Shown here: positions 16,535 to 29,134 of the stretch, piece after piece
How the letters are laid out: the number at the start of each line of letters is the position of its first letter
Numbering within the stretch: the first letter of the stretch is position 1
From: Nonomuraea aurantiaca
Lineage (GTDB): Bacteria > Actinomycetota > Actinomycetes > Streptosporangiales > Streptosporangiaceae
Length of the DNA stretch: 64,000 bases
Reading direction: 5' to 3'
NCBI RefSeq assembly: GCF_020215705.1
Contig: NZ_JAIWNB010000001.1
Coordinates: forward strand, 248,001 to 312,000
Position numbers and translations under genes: made by a program
Notes under the pieces: generated by a model
The model's input: the letters and a program-made list of their open reading frames with translations, nothing else
Told to the model about the DNA's origin: nothing
The model's database searches: none

Positions 16535-19045
16535 CTAGAACAGCGGCGCTTCGTCGCCCGACGGGGCGGATTCGGCCGGTTCGGCCGGGCCCGCTCCCAG
16601 AGCGCCGCCGACGGCGCCGATGGTGTTGGTGAGGCGGACGCCCGAGCCGTCGCGGCGCCCGATCTCGTCCGGCAGCGGCACCGGCTTGCCCACCGAGGAC
16701 ACCGCCTTGGCCGGCGCGGGCCCCGCCCAGGCCAGCAGCAGCACGTCCTCGCCCTTGAGGAAGCGCTGGGCCCGGACTCCGCCGGTGGCCCGCCCCTTGG
16801 CGGGGAACTCCGCGTAGTCCGACACCTTGCCGCCCCCGACCTGGGTGCCGGGCAGGGCGGTGGACGAGCCCGCCACCGTCACCACCTGGGACGGACGCGA
16901 CGGATCGACCACGCCGAACCAGATCACCCGGGCCGTCCCGTCGAGCCGGATGCCCGCCATGCCGCCCGCCGGACGTCCCTGCGGGCGTACCTGCGAGGCC
17001 GGGAAGCGCAGCAGCTGCGCGTCGGAGGAGACGAAGACCAGGTCGTGCGCCTCGGATTCGAGCTCCACGGCGCCCACCACGCTGTCGCCCTCCTTGAGGG
17101 TGATCACCTCGAAGTCGTCGCGGTTGGCCGGGTAGTCGGGCACCACCCGCTTGACCACGCCCTGCGCGGTGCCGACGGCCAGGCCGGGACCGTCGGGGTC
17201 GAGTGAGCCGAGCCCGACGACCGTCTCGTCCGGTTCGAGCGCGACGAACTCGGAGACGGGATGGCCGCCCGACAGCGACGGCGGGTTGGCGGAGGGCGGC
17301 AGTGTGGGCAGATCGACCACCGCGACGCGGATCAACCGGCCCGCCGACGTCACCACGCCGACCTCGCCTCTGGCGGAGGTGCGGACCACGGAGACCAGCA
17401 CGTCGTGCGCGGCTCGCTCGTCTCCGCCCGACAGCGGCGAGGCGTCGGATGTGCGGGCCAGCAGCCCGGTGGACGAGAGCATCGCCAGGCACGGGTCGTC
17501 GGCCACCTGGAGGTCCACCGCCGCCGCGCGGGCCACGCCCGAGGCCTCCAGCAGGACGGTACGGCGCGGCGTGCCGTATTTCTTGGCCACGTCGGCCAGC
17601 TCGCCCGAGACCACCTGGCGCAGGCGGGCGTCCGACGACAGGATCCCGGTCAGCTCGGAGATCTCGTCGGAGAGCGTCTGCTTCTCGCGGTCGAGCTCCA
17701 GCTTGTCGAAGCGGGTCAGGCGGCGCAGCGGTGTGTCGAGGATGTAGGCGGCCTGGATGTCGCTCAGGTCGAAGACCTCCATCAACCGCGCGCGCGCCTG
17801 CGCCGAGTCGTCGGAGGTGCGGATGACCTGGATGACCTCGTCGATGTTGAGCAGCGCGATGATGAGGCCGTCGACCAGGTGCAGGCGCTCCTCGCGCTTG
17901 CGGCGGCGGAACTCCGAGCGGCGGCGCACGACCTCGAGCCGGTGCTCCACGTAGACGCGCAGCAGCTCACGCAGGCCCAGCGTGCGCGGCTCGCCGTCGA
18001 CGAGTGCCACGTTGTTGATGCCGAAGGTCTCCTCCATCGGCGTCAGCCGGTAGAGCTCCTCCAGCACGGCCTCGGGGATGAAGCCGTTCTTGATCTCGAT
18101 GACCAGGTGCAGGCCCTTGTGCCGGTCGGTGAGGTCCTTGAGGTCGGCGATGCCCTGCAGCTTCTTGCTGGTGACCAGCTCTTTGATCTTGGCGACGACG
18201 CGCTCGGGGCCGACGTTGTAGGGCAGCTCGGTGACGACGAGGCCCTTGCGGCGCGGCGTGATCTGGTCGACCCTGCACTTGGCCCGCATGCGGAAGGTGC
18301 CGCGGCCGCTCTCGTAGGCGTCGCGGATGCCCTGCAAACCGATGATCGAGGCGCCCGTAGGCAGGTCGGGGCCGGGCACGAAGCGCATGAGCTCGTCGAG
18401 CCCCGCGTCGGGTTTCTTGATCAGGTGCCGGGCGGCGGCCACGATCTCGGTGAGGTTGTGCGGCGCCATGTTGGTGGCCATGCCGACCGCGATGCCGGTC
18501 GTGCCGTTGACCAGCAGGTTGGGGAACGCCGACGGCATGACCGTGGGCTCGGTCTCCTGCCCGTCGTAGTTGGGCTTGAAGTCGACGGTGTCCTCGTCGA
18601 GCGACTCGACCATCAGCATGGCCGCCGGGGCCAGCCTGGCCTCGGTGTAACGCATGGCGGCCGGCGAGTCGTCGGGGGAGCCGAAGTTGCCGTGGCCGTC
18701 GGCCAGGGGCAGGCGCATCGAGAACGGCTGCGCCAGCCGGACGAGGGCGTCGTAGATCGCGCCGTCGCCGTGCGGGTGGAGCTTGCCCATCACGTCGCCG
18801 ACCACCCGCGAGCACTTGACGTGGCCGCGTTCGGGACGCAGGCCCATCTCGCTCATCGAATAGAGGATGCGCCGCTGCACGGGCTTGAGACCGTCGCGCG
18901 CGTCGGGCAGCGCACGCTGATAGATCACCGAGTAGGCGTACTCGAGATAGCTTGCGCGCATTTCCGAGGAGACGTCGATGTCGACGATCCGCTCCTCGAA
19001 GTCCTCGGGTGGGGGTGCAGTCGTACGTCGGGCCATGTCGAACAT
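16535..19045 (-). CDS. parC: DNA topoisomerase IV subunit A
   Basis: This is the DNA breakage-reunion subunit of a type IIA topoisomerase, about 836 residues, partner of ParE at 286. The N-terminal winged-helix domain has [20 protein letters not shown] and QRRILYSM, and the catalytic Tyr (about residue 133) in [11 protein letters not shown]. The tower and coiled-coil regions follow, and the C-terminal beta-pinwheel (from about 500) lacks the QRRGGKG GyrA box, which argues for topoisomerase IV over gyrase. ATG 19045 (MFDMARR) or ATG 19036 is the likely start; neither has a strong ribosome site. It is divergent from the dioxygenase gene. Confidence 0.93.
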   Translation of the reverse strand: MFDMARRTTAPPPEDFEERIVDIDVSSEMRASYLEYAYSVIYQRALPDARDGLKPVQRRILYSMSEMGLRPERGHVKCSRVVGDVMGKLHPHGDGAIYDALVRLAQPFSMRLPLADGHGNFGSPDDSPAAMRYTEARLAPAAMLMVESLDEDTVDFKPNYDGQETEPTVMPSAFPNLLVNGTTGIAVGMATNMAPHNLTEIVAAARHLIKKPDAGLDELMRFVPGPDLPTGASIIGLQGIRDAYESGRGTFRMRAKCRVDQITPRRKGLVVTELPYNVGPERVVAKIKELVTSKKLQGIADLKDLTDRHKGLHLVIEIKNGFIPEAVLEELYRLTPMEETFGINNVALVDGEPRTLGLRELLRVYVEHRLEVVRRRSEFRRRKREERLHLVDGLIIALLNIDEVIQVIRTSDDSAQARARLMEVFDLSDIQAAYILDTPLRRLTRFDKLELDREKQTLSDEISELTGILSSDARLRQVVSGELADVAKKYGTPRRTVLLEASGVARAAAVDLQVADDPCLAMLSSTGLLARTSDASPLSGGDERAAHDVLVSVVRTSARGEVGVVTSAGRLIRVAVVDLPTLPPSANPPSLSGGHPVSEFVALEPDETVVGLGSLDPDGPGLAVGTAQGVVKRVVPDYPANRDDFEVITLKEGDSVVGAVELESEAHDLVFVSSDAQLLRFPASQVRPQGRPAGGMAGIRLDGTARVIWFGVVDPSRPSQVVTVAGSSTALPGTQVGGGKVSDYAEFPAKGRATGGVRAQRFLKGEDVLLLAWAGPAPAKAVSSVGKPVPLPDEIGRRDGSGVRLTNTIGAVGGALGAGPAEPAESAPSGDEAPLF

Positions 19046-19170
19046 TGTGCCGAAGAAAGTCGAGTGCCCGCGACGCATCGGCCGCGCCGGTCCGGAAGAG
19101 TGTGCTTGACCAAGCAATTGCTTGGGGCTTACGTTCGGAAATAAGCGGCAGACTCGCTTCCGGAGGCGTC

Positions 19171-19986
19171 ATGATCGAATTCCATCCCGTGACCAAGCAC
19201 ATCGGCGCCGAGGTGACAGGCGTGGACCTGCGCAAGCCGCTGTCCCAGGAACAGGTGGAGACCCTGCGGGCCGGCTGGCTGAAGTACCTCGTGCTGTTCT
19301 TCCGGGACGCGGAAATCGACGACGAGCAGCACCTGCAGTTCGCCCTGAACTTCGGCACGCTCAACCACCCGGCCTTCAAGAAGGACAGCGCCAGCCCGAT
19401 CCACGTACTCGACCAGACCGACCCCAAGGGGGAGGGCGGCGACGAGTGGCACAGCGACAACACCTTCGAGCCGACGCCGCCGATGGGGTCGCTGCTGCGC
19501 TGCGTCCAGCTGCCGAGCGTGGGCGGCGACACCTGCTGGGCCAACACCTACCTGGCCTACGAGACGCTCTCCCCGCCGCTGCAGCGGCTCTGCGACGAGC
19601 TCACGGCGGTGCACGACATCACGATGTCGATGAAGAAGGCCATCTCGAAGGGGCATCCGTTCGACCTGGCGGAGGTCCAGGCGAAGTGGCCACCGCTCGA
19701 ACGCCCCGTGGTACGGGTACACCCCGAGACCGGCCGCAAGGCACTGTTCGTGAACCGGGCGTCCACGACCCGGCTGGTGGGGCTGTCCGACCGGGAGAAC
19801 GAGGCGCTGCTGCCGCTGCTGATCGACCACATACGGTCGCCGGAGTATCAGCTGCGGCTCCGCTGGCGCCCGGGCACACTGGCGTTCTGGGACAACCGCC
19901 CGACGCAGCACTACGCGGTGGCCGACTACACGGAGCGCCGCCGCATGCACCGCGTGACTATCAACGCCTTCCCAGAACACCAATAA
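19171..19986 (+). CDS. TauD/TfdA family Fe(II)/2-oxoglutarate dioxygenase
   Basis: This is a cytosolic non-haem iron dioxygenase of 271 residues, in the family that oxidises taurine, alkylsulfonates or phenoxyacetates using 2-oxoglutarate. The N-terminus has the typical IGAEVTGVDLRKPLS. The iron ligands are His and Asp in EWHSDNTF and the distal His in TQHYAVADY; the 2-oxoglutarate Arg lies in RRRMHRVTI. ATG 19171 is preceded by GGAGG at 19162-19166. The primary substrate is not deducible, and no sulfonate transporter is adjacent. It is divergent from parC. Confidence 0.92.
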   Translation: MIEFHPVTKHIGAEVTGVDLRKPLSQEQVETLRAGWLKYLVLFFRDAEIDDEQHLQFALNFGTLNHPAFKKDSASPIHVLDQTDPKGEGGDEWHSDNTFEPTPPMGSLLRCVQLPSVGGDTCWANTYLAYETLSPPLQRLCDELTAVHDITMSMKKAISKGHPFDLAEVQAKWPPLERPVVRVHPETGRKALFVNRASTTRLVGLSDRENEALLPLLIDHIRSPEYQLRLRWRPGTLAFWDNRPTQHYAVADYTERRRMHRVTINAFPEHQ

Positions 19987-20064
19987 ACCGTCGTCTTTCG
20001 TTACGACAAGCCGCCCCACCGGCCGAGCCGCTGGGGAACCACCGGCTGAACCGCTGGCCGCCAC

Positions 20065-20155
20065 CGGCCAAGAATGCGCACGTAACGGCGCCCGGCCCTG
20101 TGCGGGTTCAGCGGGCGTTTTCCTGGAGGCCCTCAGCCGTGTGCGGCGGGTGGCG
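20065..20155 (+). repeat. 91-bp dispersed repeat, copy 1
   Basis: Aligned without gaps to 34148-34238, 80 of 91 bases are identical. It begins CGGCCAAGAATGCGCACGTA, includes TTTTCCTGGAGGCCC and ends GTGCGGCGGGTGGCG. It is about 100 bases upstream of the helicase start. A CGCAC...GTGCG stem can form inside it and is stronger in the other copy. Confidence 0.85.
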
Positions 20156-20253
20156 GTGGGTGTGGCTTGCCGTAACGGATGGAAGGGGTTTGAGGGGTTG
20201 TCTGGACCGTAACAATGCGCCAAACGTCGGTGGGAGCTGGTAACAAGGACCTC

Positions 20254-22333
20254 ATGATTGACGCCCCAGACGCCGAGACGCTGCGTGAAGAGGCCGAGGC
20301 CCGGTTGCGGGCGCTCGCCGGTGAGCACGCCCGGCTGCGTGATGACCAGTGGGCCGCCATCGAGGCGCTGGTCATCGACCGGCGGCGGTGCCTCGTCGTC
20401 CAGCGCACCGGCTGGGGCAAGTCGGCCGTCTACTTCGTGGCCACCGCCCTGCTGCGCGAGCTCGGCGACGGGCCCACCGTCATCGTCTCGCCGCTGCTCG
20501 CCCTCATGCGCAACCAGATCGCCGCCGCCGAGCGGGCCGGGATCCGGGCCGTCACCATCAACTCGGCCAATCCCGAGGCGTGGGAGGAGATCTACGGGCA
20601 GGTGGCCGACGGGGAGATCGACGTGCTGCTCGTCAGCCCCGAGCGGCTCAACAACCCCGATTTCCGCGACAACGTGCTGCCCGAGCTGGCCGAGAGCGCG
20701 GGCCTGGTCGTGGTCGACGAGGCGCACTGCATCTCCGACTGGGGGCACGACTTCCGGCCCGACTACCGCCGGCTCGCCACGCTTTTCAACGAGCTGCCGC
20801 CGGGCATCCCGGTGCTCGCCACCACCGCAACGGCCAACGCGCGGGTCACGCGCGACGTGGCCGAGCAGATGGGCGAGGGCACGCTGGTCCTGCGGGGCCC
20901 GCTGGAGCGGGAGAGCCTGCACCTGAGCGTCGTGCGGCTGCCGACCGCCGAGCAGCGGCTGGCGTGGCTGTCCCAGGCGTTGCGCGAGCTGCCCGGCTCC
21001 GGGATCGTCTACACGCTGACCGTGGCCGCGGCCCACGAGATCGCCGGATACCTGCGCGACCAGGGATACGAGGTGGCCTCCTACTCCGGGCAGACCGATC
21101 CCGCCGAGCGGCTGGCCGCCGAGGAGGCGCTGCTCAACAACAAGATCAAGGCGCTGGTGGCGACGAGCGCGCTCGGGATGGGCTTCGACAAGCCCGATCT
21201 CGGGTTCGTCGTCCACGTGGGGGCGCCGCAGTCGCCCGTCGCCTACTACCAGCAGGTCGGCCGGGCCGGGCGCGGTGTCGAACGCGCCGAGGTGATCCTG
21301 CTGCCCGGCACCGAAGACCGCGATATCTGGGCCTATTTCGCCTCGCTGGCGTTCCCGCCCGAGCCGGTGGTGCGGGCCACGCTCCAGGCGCTCGAAGAGC
21401 GGGGCGTGCTCTCCACCCCCGCGCTGGAGACGGCCGTCGACCTCAGCCGGGGGCGGCTGGAGATGATGCTCAAGGTTCTCGACGTCGACGGCGCCGTACG
21501 CAGGGTCAAGGGCGGCTGGGAGGCGACCGGCGAGCCGTGGGACTACGACGCCGAGCGCTACGCCCGCATCGCCGGTGAGCGCAAGGCCGAGCAGGAGGCC
21601 ATGCTCGGCTACCTGACCACGACCGAGTGCCGCGAACGCTACCTGCGCGGCCACCTCGACGACGAGACGGCCGGCCCGTGCGGCAGGTGCGACAACTGCA
21701 CCGGCGAGCACCGCTCGCCGGAGATCGCCGAGCAGGCCGTGGCGGGCGCCCGCGAGCGGCTGACCAGGCCCGGCGTCGAGATCGACGCGCGCAGGCAGTG
21801 GCCCACCGGCCTGGCCGACCTGTCCGGCCGGATCAAGCCGGAGCTCGGCGCCGAGCCGGGCCGGGCGCTCGGGCGGCTCACCGACATCGGCTGGGGCAAC
21901 CGGCTGCGGGAGATGTTCAACGGCGCCGACGGGCCGATGGCCGATGACATGTTCAAGGCCGTGATCCAGGTCCTGTCCGCGTGGGACTGGCGGGAGCGGC
22001 CCGTCGCCGTGGTCAACGTGCCGTCCACGTCGCGGCCCCTGCTCGTACGCGGCTTCGCCGAGCGGCTCGCGCAGGTCGGGCGGCTGACCTACCTGGGCGA
22101 GCTCGGTTACCGCGACGGCTCGCCGGGCAAGCAGTTCAACAGCGCCAAGCGGGTCCAGGCGGTCCGGGCGACGCTGGCCATGCCGAAGGAGGTCGGCGCC
22201 GCCATCGCCGCGTGCGGCGGTCCCGTCCTGCTGATCGACGACCGCATCGACACCGGCTGGACGATGACGCTCGCCGCCGCGCTGGTCCGCCACGCGGGCG
22301 CCCCCGCCGTGCTGCCGCTGGCCCTGGCGACGG

Positions 22334-22341
<8 letters not shown>
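20254..22341 (+). CDS. RecQ family ATP-dependent DNA helicase with phosphoribosyltransferase-like tail
   Basis: This is a 695-residue superfamily 2 helicase likely unwinding DNA in repair. Motif I is GWGKS (53-57), motif II is DEAH in VVDEAHCISDWGHDFRPDYR, and motif VI is QQVGRAGRG. A RecQ-type zinc site with four Cys is seen in the TTECRERYLRGH and PCGRCDNC region. In place of an HRDC domain the C-terminal third ends LLIDDRIDTGWTMTLAAAL at about 660, which matches the PRPP-binding loop of type I phosphoribosyltransferases. ATG 20254 has AAGGA upstream; an in-frame ATG at 20215 is possible. Its last 8 bases overlap the convergent kinase-fusion gene. Confidence 0.9.
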
Positions 22342-25090
<2,749 letters not shown>

Positions 25091-25100
25091 CCGGCTCCCT

Positions 25101-25165
25101 ATCGTCCTTTATCGGGGATCGTCCCTTATCGGGGCTTCTTACGATAAGGATTCTTACGATAAAGG
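25101..25165. promoter_or_regulatory. array of CGATAA-core repeats upstream of the kinase fusion
   Basis: Two 17-base direct repeats (25101-25117 and 25118-25134; 16/17 identical, each containing TTATCGGGG) are followed by two TTCTTACGATAA-type repeats (25136-25149 and 25151-25165). The core TTATCG occurs twice on each strand, forming inverted pairs. The array fills most of the 92 bases between the pfkB stop and the kinase start. Confidence 0.6.
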
Positions 25166-25182
25166 GCACCGGAAAGATCGCA

Positions 25183-26073
25183 CTAGAGGCGCGGGCGCGC
25201 TCCCAGATGAACGATCGCCTTGGCAGCCAGGCGGCAGCCGTCCGCCAGCGCCTCGGCCGGCGGCTTGCCCTCCAGCCACGGCGGCAGGAACCCGGCGCAG
25301 AACGCGTCGCCCGCCCCCGTGCCGTCGACGATCCGCTCGACCGGATCGGCGTTGACCCTGATCGGCTCCGATCGGCTGTTGCCGAACCAGAGCGCGCCGT
25401 CGACGTTCATCTTGATCACGACCTGCGGGAACCAGGCGGTGAGCACCTTGGCCGCGGCCTCGGGATCGTCGCGGCCGGTGAGCACCTTCGCCTGGTCGAC
25501 GTTGGCGAACAGCAGCTTGACCCCGTTGGTCCACTCCAGGAACGGCTCGGCGCCCGTACGCTCCAACGGCGCGGACGACGAGCAGTCGACCGAGATGGAC
25601 ATCCCGGACCGGCGAGCCATGTCGAGCGCGGCCAGCCCCGCGTCGCGGGACCCCTCGTTGATCAGGGTGTAGCCGGACAGATGCAGATGACCGCCGCCGA
25701 ACAGGTCGCGCGGCAGATCCTCCGGCGAGAGCGCCGCGTTGGCGCCCGGGTCGGAGAGCATGGTCCGCTCACCCTTGTGCGTGACGAGCACCACGCAGGT
25801 GCCGGTCGGCCGCTCAGGATCCATGACAAGCCGGGCATCGACCCCGTAACCCATCAGCTCCATGTCACGGTTACGACCGGTGATGTCGGCGCCCCGGCGG
25901 CCGATGAAGGCCACCTCCGCACCCTCGACGGCCAGCCAGGAAGCGATGTTCGCCCCTGATCCACCGCCGTGCATCGTCACGATCGCCGGAGTGTCGCTCG
26001 CCCTGGCGAGTGCATAACGGGCGCGCGCGACCGCGTCGGTCATGAGATCGCCCACCACGACGACCCGCGTCAT
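25183..26073 (-). CDS. PfkB family carbohydrate kinase
   Basis: This is a 296-residue cytosolic kinase of the ribokinase/PfkB family that phosphorylates a sugar or nucleoside with ATP. The N-terminal signature is GGGSGANIASWLAVEGAEVAF, and the C-terminal signature is DGTGAGDAFCAGF with the catalytic Asp of GAGD. The internal SVDCSSSAPLER and VKLLFANVDQAKVLTG fit the lid/ATP regions. The natural substrate is unknown; ribose, adenosine and other sugars are used by relatives. It is divergent from the GNAT fusion gene and lies upstream of the kinase fusion on the same strand, 92 bases away, with the repeat array between. Confidence 0.92.
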   Translation of the reverse strand: MTRVVVVGDLMTDAVARARYALARASDTPAIVTMHGGGSGANIASWLAVEGAEVAFIGRRGADITGRNRDMELMGYGVDARLVMDPERPTGTCVVLVTHKGERTMLSDPGANAALSPEDLPRDLFGGGHLHLSGYTLINEGSRDAGLAALDMARRSGMSISVDCSSSAPLERTGAEPFLEWTNGVKLLFANVDQAKVLTGRDDPEAAAKVLTAWFPQVVIKMNVDGALWFGNSRSEPIRVNADPVERIVDGTGAGDAFCAGFLPPWLEGKPPAEALADGCRLAAKAIVHLGARPRL

Positions 26074-26242
26074 GATGCCACCACCTTGCTGCCTTCAGAA
26101 CGAGCCTGGCCACGGCAAAACTAACAGCTTCCGGCCTGCCCGTGGGGCGGACCCCGGACACAGGGGGGCAGTCGATGCACAAGCGTTGCCCAATAGGCCC
26201 TGCCGGGCGTGGCATTCGGGACGCGGGTCTACGCTCGGGACT

Positions 26243-29083
26243 GTGGAGGCTCCGTACCCGGCCCACTGGGAGGCCGACGTCGTCCTGGCGGACGGCGGCA
26301 CCGCCCATGTGCGTCCCATCAAGCCCGCCGACGCCGACAGACTGCGCGCCTTCTACTCCCGTCTCTCCGACGAATCCATCTATTTCCGCTTCTTCGGCCC
26401 CAGGCCGCGGCTCTCCGACAAGGAGGTCGCCTGGTTCACCACCGTCGACTACGTCGACAGAGTCGCGCTGATCGCCACCATCGGCACCGAGATGGTGGCC
26501 GTGATCCGCTACGACAGGACGGGGCCGGGCGAGGGCGAGGTGGCCTTCCTCGTCGAGGACGCCCACCAGGGCAGGGGAGTGGCCTCGGTGCTGCTGGAGC
26601 ACCTGGCCGCCACGGCCCGCGAGCGCGGCATCCAGCGCTTCGTCGCCGACGTGCTGCCGGCCAACATGAAGATGATGGGCGTCCTGCGCCAGGCCGGATA
26701 CACGGCCGAGAGCTCCTTCGCCGACGGTGTCGTCCGCATGACGCTCGACCTCACCCCCACGCAGACCTCGGCCGAGGTGACGACCGCCCGCGAACACCGC
26801 GCCGAGGCCAGATCCATCGCCCGCCTGCTCGCGCCCGGCTCGGTGGCGGTCATCGGCGCCTCGCGCGAGCCGGGCGGAGTGGGTCACACCGTCTTGCGCA
26901 ACCTGCTCGCCGCCGACTTCAGCGGCCCCGTCTATCCGGTTCACCGCGAGGTACGCGCCATGGCGGGCGTACGCGCCTATCCGAGCGTGGGCGCCATCGA
27001 CGACCAGGTGGACCTGGCCGTGGTGGCCGTGCCCGCCTCCGGCGTCATCGAGGTGGTCAAGGAATGCGCGGAGAAGGGCGTGCACGGGCTGGTCGTGGTC
27101 TCCTCCGGGTTCGGCGAGACGGGGGCCGAGGGCCGTGAGCGGCAGGATGAGCTGGCCCGCATCGCCCGCGCGTACGGCCTGCGCGTGGTCGGCCCCAACT
27201 GCCTCGGCATCGCCAACACCGACCCGGCCGTCAAGCTCAACGCCACACTCGCCGCGACCGTGCCGGGCCGGGGCCGGGTCGGCTTCTTCAGCCAGTCGGG
27301 CGCGCTCGGTACCGCGCTGCTCCAGCGGGTGGCGCAGCGGGGGATGGGCATCTCGTCGTTCGTCTCGGCGGGCAACCGGGCCGACGTGTCGGGCAACGAC
27401 CTGCTCCAATACTGGGAGGAGGACGCCTCGACCGAGGTGATCCTGCTCTACCTGGAGTCACTGGGCAATCCGCGCAAGTTCACCCGCCTGGCCAGGCGCC
27501 TGGCACGCAGCAAGCCGATCGTGGTCGTCAAGAGCGGCGGCACACCCGCCGGTCACTCCGCGGAGGCGCTCGGGCTGCCCGATTCGGCGATCAGCTCGCT
27601 GTTCTCGCAGGCGGGGCTGATCCGGGTGGACGACCTCATCCAGCTGTTCGACGTGGGCCAGCTCCTGGCCTATCAGCCGCTGCCCGCCGGCCCCCGGGTC
27701 GGGCTGGTCACCAACTCCGACGCCCTGGGCCTGCTCGCCGCCGACGCCTGCGTCGCCGCGGGCCTGGAGCCGCTGCCCCCGGTCAACCTGGGGGCGGGCG
27801 CCGGGGCCGCCGCATTCGGTACGGCCCTCGCGGACCGGCTCGACTCGCCGTCCGTGGACGCGGTGGTGGTGATCTACATGCCGCCGATCCCCGGTGAGGA
27901 CTCGGCGGTCGCGGCCGAGCTGCTGCGGGTGTCGAAGGACTCGGCCAAGCCGGTGCTCGCCACCTTCCAGGGGCATCTCGGCATGCATCCCGACCTGCTG
28001 GTGGGCTCGGTGCCCTCGCGGGGGTCCATCCCCTCGTACGCGGCGCCGGAGGAGGCGGTCAGGGCACTGGCGCACGTGGTCCGCTACGCGAGATGGCGCG
28101 CCCGGCCGTCCCTACCGCCCCCCGAACTCCCGGACATCGACCCCCACCGCGCCCGCACCCTGATCCACCACGCCCTCCACCAGCCCGCCAACGCCAACGC
28201 CACCGCCAACGCCAACGCCAACGCCACCGCCAACGCCACCGCCAACGCCAACGCCAACGCCACCGCCAACGCCAACGCCACCGCCGACGCGGCGTCCGCG
28301 CCCGCGTCCGCGTCCGCGCCTGCTTCCGTACCCCCGTCCTCCGTATCCGCGTCTTCAGTGTCCGCGTCGTCTGCTTCCACGCGGAGCTTCTTCGCCGAGC
28401 CCGGACCGCCGATCGAGGCCGACGCGGCCGACGTGGCCGAGCTGCTCGCCTGCTACGGGCTGAGCGTCTGGCCGGCCGAGGTGGTGCGATCCCCGGACGA
28501 GGCGGTGGTGGCCGCCGAACGGCTGGGCTGGCCGGTGGTGCTCAAGGTGGCCGGCGCCGAGGCCGCCCGCCGGGCCGGGACCGTACGCCTCGGGCTCGCG
28601 GGACCGGACAGCGTGCGGCATGCCCACGCCGAGTTCGTCGCCCAGTTCGGCGAGGACGTGGAGCTGGCGGTCCAGCGGATGGCGCCGCAGCCCGCCGTAC
28701 CGACCGTGGTGAGCGTCACCGAGAACCCGGCGTTCGGCCCCGTCGTCTCGTTCGGGCTGGGCGAGGTCACGGCGCGGCTCCTCCTCGACCAGGGCTTCCG
28801 GCTCGCGCCACTCACGGGCGAGGACGCCGCCGGACTGGTCCGTTCGGTCCGCGGGGCCCCATTGCTGTTCGGCGAGTACGGCTACCCGCCCGTGGCGGTC
28901 GACGCCCTGGAGGACCTCCTGGTCAGGGTGGGCCGCCTGGCCAACGACCTGCCGGAGGTGGCCCGTCTGGACCTCGACCAGGTGCTGGTGGGCAGGGAGG
29001 GTGTCATCATCCTCGGCGCCCGCGCCACGATCCGCACCCCACCCGGTCCCCGCCCGGACGGCGGCCCCCGCAGGCTGGCCTGA
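26243..29083 (+). CDS. GNAT acetyltransferase fused to NDP-forming acyl-CoA synthetase
   Basis: This is a 946-residue fusion related to the protein lysine acetyltransferase family Pat/PatZ. Residues 15-170 form a GNAT domain with VAFLVEDAHQGRGVASVLL as the acetyl-CoA loop. A CoA-binding Rossmann domain follows (GSVAVIGASREPGGVGHTVL), then succinyl-CoA-ligase-like flavodoxin domains (VVGPNCLGIANT, GFFSQSGALGTALL). After an Ala/Asn/Thr/Ser linker at about 649-710, an ATP-grasp domain ends the protein (LGWPVVLKVAG, FGPVVSFGLGEV). In PatZ the GNAT domain is at the C-terminus, so the order is reversed here. GTG 26243 is chosen because upstream residues are atypical. It probably acetylates metabolic enzymes such as acyl-CoA synthetases. 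Confidence 0.9.
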   Translation: MEAPYPAHWEADVVLADGGTAHVRPIKPADADRLRAFYSRLSDESIYFRFFGPRPRLSDKEVAWFTTVDYVDRVALIATIGTEMVAVIRYDRTGPGEGEVAFLVEDAHQGRGVASVLLEHLAATARERGIQRFVADVLPANMKMMGVLRQAGYTAESSFADGVVRMTLDLTPTQTSAEVTTAREHRAEARSIARLLAPGSVAVIGASREPGGVGHTVLRNLLAADFSGPVYPVHREVRAMAGVRAYPSVGAIDDQVDLAVVAVPASGVIEVVKECAEKGVHGLVVVSSGFGETGAEGRERQDELARIARAYGLRVVGPNCLGIANTDPAVKLNATLAATVPGRGRVGFFSQSGALGTALLQRVAQRGMGISSFVSAGNRADVSGNDLLQYWEEDASTEVILLYLESLGNPRKFTRLARRLARSKPIVVVKSGGTPAGHSAEALGLPDSAISSLFSQAGLIRVDDLIQLFDVGQLLAYQPLPAGPRVGLVTNSDALGLLAADACVAAGLEPLPPVNLGAGAGAAAFGTALADRLDSPSVDAVVVIYMPPIPGEDSAVAAELLRVSKDSAKPVLATFQGHLGMHPDLLVGSVPSRGSIPSYAAPEEAVRALAHVVRYARWRARPSLPPPELPDIDPHRARTLIHHALHQPANANATANANANATANATANANANATANANATADAASAPASASAPASVPPSSVSASSVSASSASTRSFFAEPGPPIEADAADVAELLACYGLSVWPAEVVRSPDEAVVAAERLGWPVVLKVAGAEAARRAGTVRLGLAGPDSVRHAHAEFVAQFGEDVELAVQRMAPQPAVPTVVSVTENPAFGPVVSFGLGEVTARLLLDQGFRLAPLTGEDAAGLVRSVRGAPLLFGEYGYPPVAVDALEDLLVRVGRLANDLPEVARLDLDQVLVGREGVIILGARATIRTPPGPRPDGGPRRLA
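28189..28284 (+). repeat. in-frame hexanucleotide-type simple repeat
   Basis: AACGCC and ACCGCC hexamers alternate about sixteen times, encoding an Asn-Ala/Thr-Ala run inside the linker of the GNAT fusion protein. A Ser/Ala-rich stretch follows to about 28380. The repeat keeps the frame open and is likely length-variable among strains. Confidence 0.85.
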
Positions 29084-29134
29084 TCGCCTCGGGCCGCCGC
29101 CCTCGGGGATTTCCGAGGGCGGCCAAGGGTTCGG

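Noticed and set aside
286..19045. Gyrase A/B in place of topoisomerase IV
   Set aside because: The A subunit lacks the QRRGGKG GyrA box and the B subunit has EGDSALG; the pair is also not adjacent to recF/dnaN-type genes.
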